Shown: piece after piece, positions 5,700-9,294 of the stretch | Layout of the letters: the number at the start of each line of letters is the position of its first letter | Position numbering within the stretch: position 1 is the first letter of the stretch | Origin: CAYLNH01 sp964384625 | Lineage (GTDB): Bacteria > Verrucomicrobiota > Lentisphaeria > JABSQK01 | DNA length: 9,294 nucleotides | Direction: 5' to 3' | Assembly: GCA_964384625.1 (NCBI GenBank) | Contig: CAYLNH010000283.1 | Span: 1-9,294, forward strand | Position numbers and translations under genes: made by a program | Notes under the pieces: generated by a model | The model's database searches: none | The model's input: the letters and a program-made list of their open reading frames with translations, nothing else | What the model was told of the DNA's origin: nothing

Positions 5700-6581
5700 A
5701 TGGCACAGCCCTTGTTGACCTCGGAAATGATGACCCGCCTGGAGCAGCTCCAGGTGATGGCGCGCAAAATGGCTACCGGCCGCATGCGCGGCGAACGCCG
5801 CAGCCGCCGCCGCGGGTACAGCACGGACTTCGCCGACTACCGGAACTACGTTGTCGGCGACGATACGCGCTACCTGGACTGGAAGATCTACGCCCGCCTC
5901 GAACGGCTTTATCTCAAGCTCTTCCTGGAGGAGGAGGACCTGCAGGTCTTTCTGTTGATCGATACCAGCCCGTCGATGGATTTCGGCACGCCGAACAAGC
6001 TGCACTACGCCAAACAGGTGGCCGCCGCGCTGGGCTATATCGCGCTCTGCCGGATGGACAGTCTGACCTGCCAGTGCTTTGGCGAAACGGTCCTCGACAA
6101 ATGGGGACCCAAACGCGGCAAACCGAATGCCGGCGCCTATCTCGATTTTCTGGAGGGCATCGAACCGGCATCCCAGACTTCGCTGCAGCAGTCGCTCAAG
6201 GTCTTCAGTCAGCAGAACCGCGGCAAAGGCGTCGTCCTGCTGATCAGCGATTTCTACGATTTCGACGGCTACGAAGAAGGACTGCGCTTCCTGTTCGGCC
6301 GCAACTTCGAGGTCTTCGCCATCCACCTGCTGTCTCCCGAAGAGTTGAACCCGGACTTGAAAGGCGATGTGCGGCTGGTCGACAAAGAGTTCGACTACAG
6401 CACCGATATCTCCGTCGGCAAGAGCCTGATGAAACTCTATGACCAGACGCTGAACACCTTTTGCAGCGGCTTGAAATCGTTCATCATGAATCGCGGCGGC
6501 TACTACATTCTGTGCTCGACCGAATTGGGCTTTGACCGGCTCGTCCTCGACGTCCTCTGTCGGAAAGGGTTGCTGCGATGA
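5700..6581 (+). CDS. DUF58 (vWA-like) family protein
   Basis: This 293-residue soluble protein carries the DUF58 signature: RRSRRRGYSTDFADYRNYVVG (33-53), then DDTRYLDWKIYARLERL (54-70), corresponding to the family's 'G..fe.lR.Y..GDd.R.IdW..sAR' motif. A von Willebrand A-like core follows, with an apparently intact MIDAS DTSPS (88-92) and ISDFYD (182-187). DUF58 proteins occur in operons with MoxR AAA ATPases and BatA-type vWA membrane proteins and are thought to act in metal-dependent protein assembly at the membrane; the exact role is unproven. No membrane segment is present, unlike longer DUF58 proteins with N-terminal hydrophobic helices. The frame opens at 5556, but I chose ATG 5700 because of GGAGG just upstream and because 'LLTSEMMTRLEQLQVMARKM' matches a normal family N-terminus. 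It overlaps the next gene by ATGA (6578-6581), implying translational coupling. Confidence 0.92.
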   Translation: MAQPLLTSEMMTRLEQLQVMARKMATGRMRGERRSRRRGYSTDFADYRNYVVGDDTRYLDWKIYARLERLYLKLFLEEEDLQVFLLIDTSPSMDFGTPNKLHYAKQVAAALGYIALCRMDSLTCQCFGETVLDKWGPKRGKPNAGAYLDFLEGIEPASQTSLQQSLKVFSQQNRGKGVVLLISDFYDFDGYEEGLRFLFGRNFEVFAIHLLSPEELNPDLKGDVRLVDKEFDYSTDISVGKSLMKLYDQTLNTFCSGLKSFIMNRGGYYILCSTELGFDRLVLDVLCRKGLLR

Positions 6582-8446
6582 TGACGGTCTGGCCCCTGTT
6601 CCCGTTGAGTTTCTTCAACCTCTGGGCGCTCGGCTTTCTGGTGCTGGCGCCGCTGCTTATTCTACTTTACTTCCTCAAGCTCAAGCGCCCGCAGATCCGG
6701 ATTGCCAGCACGTTGTTGTGGCAGAAGGTCATCGAGGACATGCGGGTAAACTCCCCCTTCCAGCGGCTGAAGAAGAGCCTGCTGCTGCTGCTCCAGCTGC
6801 TGCTGCTGCTGCTGCTTATCTTCGCGTTGGCCCGGCCGTGGCTGCGGTCGGTCTCCGCCAAGGAGGAAAGCCTGATCGTCCTGCTGGATACTTCGGCGTC
6901 GATGCAGGCGGTGGAAGCCGACGGCAAGACGCGGCTCGACCAGGCCAAAGACGAGATCGCGGACATCATTGACGGTCTCAGCTATCGCAGCGAGATGGCG
7001 TTGATCTGCTTTGACCGCCGGGCGCAGACGGTGGCGCCGTTCACCGCCAACCGCAAGCGTCTGACGCGGGCGCTGAATCGGGTTGCCGCCGCCGACAGCA
7101 CGACCAATCCGCTGCGGGCCCTGCAGAAGGCCAAGAGCCTGGCGGACACCCGCGGCAATCCGCGGTTGCTGTTGTTTTCGGACGGGGCCTTTGCCGATCC
7201 CGGCAAGGTCGACATGAAGGTGGAGTACCATCGGATCGGCGAACCGCGGCCGAACCTGGCAATCACCGGCATGGATGTGCGCCGGGCGCTGCGGGATCCG
7301 ACGAAAGTGGAGCTGTTCGCGGCCCTGCACAATTTCTCGGAGGCGCCCGTCGCCGGCAACATGACGATTCACCTGGATGACAAGCTGCTCGACAGCAAGC
7401 CGTTCACCATCGAACCGCAGAAAAACGTGTCCCAGATCTTCGAGGCCAAGATGCCGGGCGGCGGCGTCCTGAAAGTCGAGTTCGAAGCGGACGACGCCTT
7501 GCCGTTGGACAACCTGGCCTATCTTATCGTGCCGCAGCCGATCCCGCGACGCATTCTGCTGGTGGGCGACAACAACTACTACGTCGAAAAAGCGCTCAGC
7601 ACATCGCCGGAGATCAAGCTGGCATCCATCACCGCCAAGGAGTTTCCGGAGCACGCGGACAAGGGCTATGCCACCATCATCTGGAATAACGTCAAGGACC
7701 CGCAGGTTGCCGCCGGCAACAACATCTATCTGGGCTGCTGGCCGCCGGTCAAAGGCCTGCAGGCCGAGGGCTCCGTTCGCGCTCCCGATGTCGCTGATTG
7801 GGATGCGACCCATCCGCTCTGCCGGTTCATCGACTTCAGCAACCTGATGATCGCCGAGACCGCCGCTCTCACTTTCCCGAAGGACGCCGAGCTGGTTCTC
7901 AACAGCAGTCAGACGCCTCTGCTGGGCGTTCTGGAGCGGGACGGCAACATCATGGTCGTGGGCGGTTTCGATATCTTTCGGTCGTCCTGGCCGCTGCAGG
8001 TGTCGTTTGTCCTGTTCCTGCGCAACTGCCTGAACTACTTCGACGAACAGCGGGCGCTTGCCGGCAACGTCAACCTGCGCGTCGGCGATGTGATCGCCGC
8101 ACCGAATCAAAAGGATACACCCACAGTTCTGCGGCCCGACGGCAAGCGCGAGGAGATGGTGCCGATTCCCGGCGGCGGCTTCAGCTATACCGGCGTCGAT
8201 CGCTGCGGCGTCTACGAGATTCACGGGCTGGCCGACGGCAAGGTCCGGCGGCTGTCGGCAAACCTGATGAGCCGCGAAGAGTCCGCGCTCAAACCGGTGG
8301 ACAACCCGATCAGCGAGGCTCGGGAAACCGTCCGCGTCGCGGCCGCCGCCAAAGTGAATCGGGAGTATTTCCGGACGCTGCTGATTGTGGCAGTAGTAAT
8401 TCTTTTCATTGAATGGCTGGTCTATCACCGGCGCATTCTGAGTTGA
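6578..8446 (+). CDS. BatA/vWA-domain membrane protein
   Basis: This 622-residue protein has an N-terminal BatA-type region: a membrane helix at about 13-33, the motif LKLKRPQIRIASTLLWQKV (33-51), and a second helix at about 67-85. A periplasmic-side vWA domain starts near 97 with MIDAS DTSAS (104-108); the other metal ligands are probably T175/T176 and D202 (LLLFSDG). A long beta-rich and Rossmann-like region (about 225-560) follows, including RRILLVGDNNYY (324-335) and MVVGGFDIFRSSWP (459-472). A last helix (about 600-617) precedes a short YHRRILS tail. BatA/BatB-like proteins bind divalent metal through MIDAS and work with MoxR and DUF58 partners in the envelope. Its start codon overlaps the DUF58 stop (ATGA); a second ATG follows at 6581. 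The second helix is written almost wholly in CTG codons. The partner substrate is unknown. Confidence 0.9.
   Translation: MMTVWPLFPLSFFNLWALGFLVLAPLLILLYFLKLKRPQIRIASTLLWQKVIEDMRVNSPFQRLKKSLLLLLQLLLLLLLIFALARPWLRSVSAKEESLIVLLDTSASMQAVEADGKTRLDQAKDEIADIIDGLSYRSEMALICFDRRAQTVAPFTANRKRLTRALNRVAAADSTTNPLRALQKAKSLADTRGNPRLLLFSDGAFADPGKVDMKVEYHRIGEPRPNLAITGMDVRRALRDPTKVELFAALHNFSEAPVAGNMTIHLDDKLLDSKPFTIEPQKNVSQIFEAKMPGGGVLKVEFEADDALPLDNLAYLIVPQPIPRRILLVGDNNYYVEKALSTSPEIKLASITAKEFPEHADKGYATIIWNNVKDPQVAAGNNIYLGCWPPVKGLQAEGSVRAPDVADWDATHPLCRFIDFSNLMIAETAALTFPKDAELVLNSSQTPLLGVLERDGNIMVVGGFDIFRSSWPLQVSFVLFLRNCLNYFDEQRALAGNVNLRVGDVIAAPNQKDTPTVLRPDGKREEMVPIPGGGFSYTGVDRCGVYEIHGLADGKVRRLSANLMSREESALKPVDNPISEARETVRVAAAAKVNREYFRTLLIVAVVILFIEWLVYHRRILS
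6779..6817 (+). repeat. CTG trinucleotide repeat coding a poly-Leu helix
   Basis: Four CTG codons, CTC, CAG, six CTG codons and CTT encode LLLLLQLLLLLLL in the second membrane helix of the BatA-like protein. The same amino acids could be spelled in many ways, so the uniform CTG tract is a possible site of replication slippage. Slippage by whole triplets would change helix length and keep the frame. Confidence 0.8.
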
Positions 8447-8470
8447 CCACGGCACGAAGGAGAGACAACC

Positions 8471-8899
8471 ATGTCGGAAGTTGAAAGCCGGATCCGCGAG
8501 ATCCTGAGCAGCCCGCAGCTGGCCGGATTCGCCACGATCACCGAAGACGGAAAGCCCTGGGTGCGTTATGTCATGGCCGTGACGGATGAGTCGTTGACGA
8601 TTCGGTTTGCCTCGATGGCCAACGCCCGCAAGGTTGCCCAGATCCAGGCGAACCCGGAGGTTCATCTGACCTGCGGGGTGACCGACCCGATGACTGCAGA
8701 AAACTACATCCAGGTTCAGGGCCAGGCGTCCTTCACCACCGATGAGCAGCGGCGGCATGCGTTCTGGTTCCCCATGTTGGCCCAGGTATTCTCCGGTCCG
8801 GACGACCCGAACTACGGCGTTGTCGAGATCCAGCCGTACCGCATCGAACTGGTTACCGCCGGCAGCCTGGAACCGGAGGTCTGGACGCCGCAGGGATAG
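8471..8899 (+). CDS. Pyridoxamine 5'-phosphate oxidase-like FMN-binding protein
   Basis: This 142-residue cytoplasmic protein matches the small split-barrel flavin-binding family (PNPOx-like, including 'general stress protein 26'). Landmarks are the N-terminal helix and strand ILSSPQLAGFATITEDGKPWVRYV (11-34), the phosphate/FMN-contact pattern FASMANARKVAQIQANPEVHLTC (46-68), and the strand YIQVQGQASF (79-88) before a helix and the final VVEIQPYRIELVTAG (117-131). Members bind FMN, F420 or haem, and most are uncharacterised; it is not a proven PdxH, which is longer (about 210-220 residues). AAGGAG (8457-8462) lies 8 nt before the ATG. It follows the BatA-like gene by 24 bp and is probably on the same transcript, although a functional link to that cassette is not obvious. 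No terminator follows. Confidence 0.85.
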   Translation: MSEVESRIREILSSPQLAGFATITEDGKPWVRYVMAVTDESLTIRFASMANARKVAQIQANPEVHLTCGVTDPMTAENYIQVQGQASFTTDEQRRHAFWFPMLAQVFSGPDDPNYGVVEIQPYRIELVTAGSLEPEVWTPQG

Positions 8900-8900
8900 G

Positions 8901-8933
8901 ATCTCAGATCTGAGATCGCAGATTTGAGATTGA
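8901..8933. repeat. Perfect 16-bp palindrome and ATCTGAGAT-type filler
   Basis: ATCTCAGATCTGAGAT (8901-8916) is an exact palindrome with no loop, directly after the stop codon of the FMN-binding protein gene. A degenerate copy of its right half, AGATTTGAGAT (8920-8930), follows. Similar 'ATCTGAGAT/ATTTGAGAT' runs are common low-complexity intergenic filler in some bacterial phyla. There is no T-run, so it is not a usual terminator. Confidence 0.65.
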
Positions 8934-8977
8934 ACCGGCAAAAGTCCGGCTTCAGGTCCCACATAGACGAACTGCTT

Positions 8978-9294
8978 CCTACCGTAGCCGCAGTTGTCTC
9001 AACTGCGCATCCTCCTCCTGCCGTAGCCGCAGTTGTCTCAACTGCGCATCCACCCTCCTACCGCAACCGCAGCAGTCCCACCAGCGCATCGACCCTCCTA
9101 CCGTAGCCGCAGTTGTCTCAACTGCGCATCCTCCTCCTGCCGTAGCCGCAGTTGTCTCAACTGCGCCCCCTCCTACCGCAGCCGCAGCAGTCCCAACTGC
9201 GCATCCACCCTCCTACCGTAGCCGCAGTTGTCTCAACTGCGTCCCCTCCTACCGCAGCCGCAGTAATCTCACCTGCGCATCCACCCTCCTACCG
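8978..9294. repeat. Array of 36-40 bp hairpin-core tandem repeats
   Basis: Eight complete copies and a cut-off ninth begin (at CCGTAG or CCGCAG/CCGCAA) at 8982, 9021, 9061, 9101, 9140, 9176, 9216, 9252 and 9292, so the period is 36-40 bp. Copies 1, 2, 4, 5 and 7 carry CGCAGTT-GTCTC-AACTGCG, a 7-bp hairpin with 5-nt loop. Copies 3, 6 and 8 are diverged (CAGCAGTCCCA or CAGTAATCTCA), and only parts of the stem remain. Between cores lies a pyrimidine-rich linker (CATCCACCCTCCTA or CATCCTCCTCCTG) that varies only in length and a few bases. The array probably continues beyond the window. No ORF in it is credible. Confidence 0.88.

Noticed and set aside
8901..8916. Terminator after the FMN-binding protein gene
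   Set aside because: The palindrome has no loop, modest GC content and no T-run on either side.
6662..8962. 766-codon open frame on the minus strand
   Set aside because: It is antisense to two confidently recognised genes (BatA-like and FMN-binding), includes the repeat filler after 8900, and shows no family motif.
8978..9294. CRISPR array
   Set aside because: The linkers between cores are nearly identical and only about 10-15 bp, there are no unique spacers, repeats diverge strongly, and no cas gene is present.

Overview
The window is GC-rich, mostly coding DNA from a Gram-negative-type bacterium. A signal-peptide-bearing beta-barrel porin ending in phenylalanine shows that there is an outer membrane. 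Good Shine-Dalgarno sites (AAGGAG/GGAGG) precede the genes. The intergenic spaces are unusually full of repeats and hairpins. A mitochondrial-type aconitase, a two-gene DUF58/BatA cassette and low-complexity 'ATCTGAGAT'-like filler would fit a Planctomycetes-Verrucomicrobia-Lentisphaerae-type or related candidate-phylum genome. That placement is a weak inference, because no marker gene is present.

Layout. Positions 1-219 hold a 60-bp tandem repeat and no gene. A complete aconitate hydratase gene runs leftward (2466 to 220). It is divided from a rightward porin gene (2914-4233) by a 447-bp divergent control region containing three inverted repeats. The porin gene ends in a textbook intrinsic terminator (4256-4294). 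Next comes a densely structured, gene-free stretch (about 4301-4535) that resembles HEARO/IscB omega-RNA. No iscB or isrB gene accompanies it. A small membrane-anchored protein of unknown function follows (4619-4996). Positions 4997-5699 contain no convincing gene; they hold short tandem repeats, hairpins and a 257-bp fold-back element (5340-5596) with imperfect 21-bp terminal inverted repeats.

The right third is a translationally coupled pair: a DUF58 protein with a degenerate vWA fold (5700-6581) and a large BatA/vWA membrane protein (6578-8446). A small FMN-binding split-barrel protein of the pyridoxamine-phosphate-oxidase-like family follows 24 bp later (8471-8899). The MoxR AAA ATPase that usually heads DUF58/BatA operons is not in the window. 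The end (about 8978-9294) is an array of eight complete and one cut-off copy of a 36-40 bp repeat, most with a GCAGTT/AACTGC hairpin core.

Functionally, aconitase serves the TCA cycle, the porin serves outer-membrane permeability, and the DUF58/BatA pair is probably an envelope-linked metal-dependent adhesion or chaperone module. The least ordinary parts are non-coding: the orphan omega-RNA-like structure, the fold-back element, the hairpin repeat array and the palindromes upstream of the aconitase gene.
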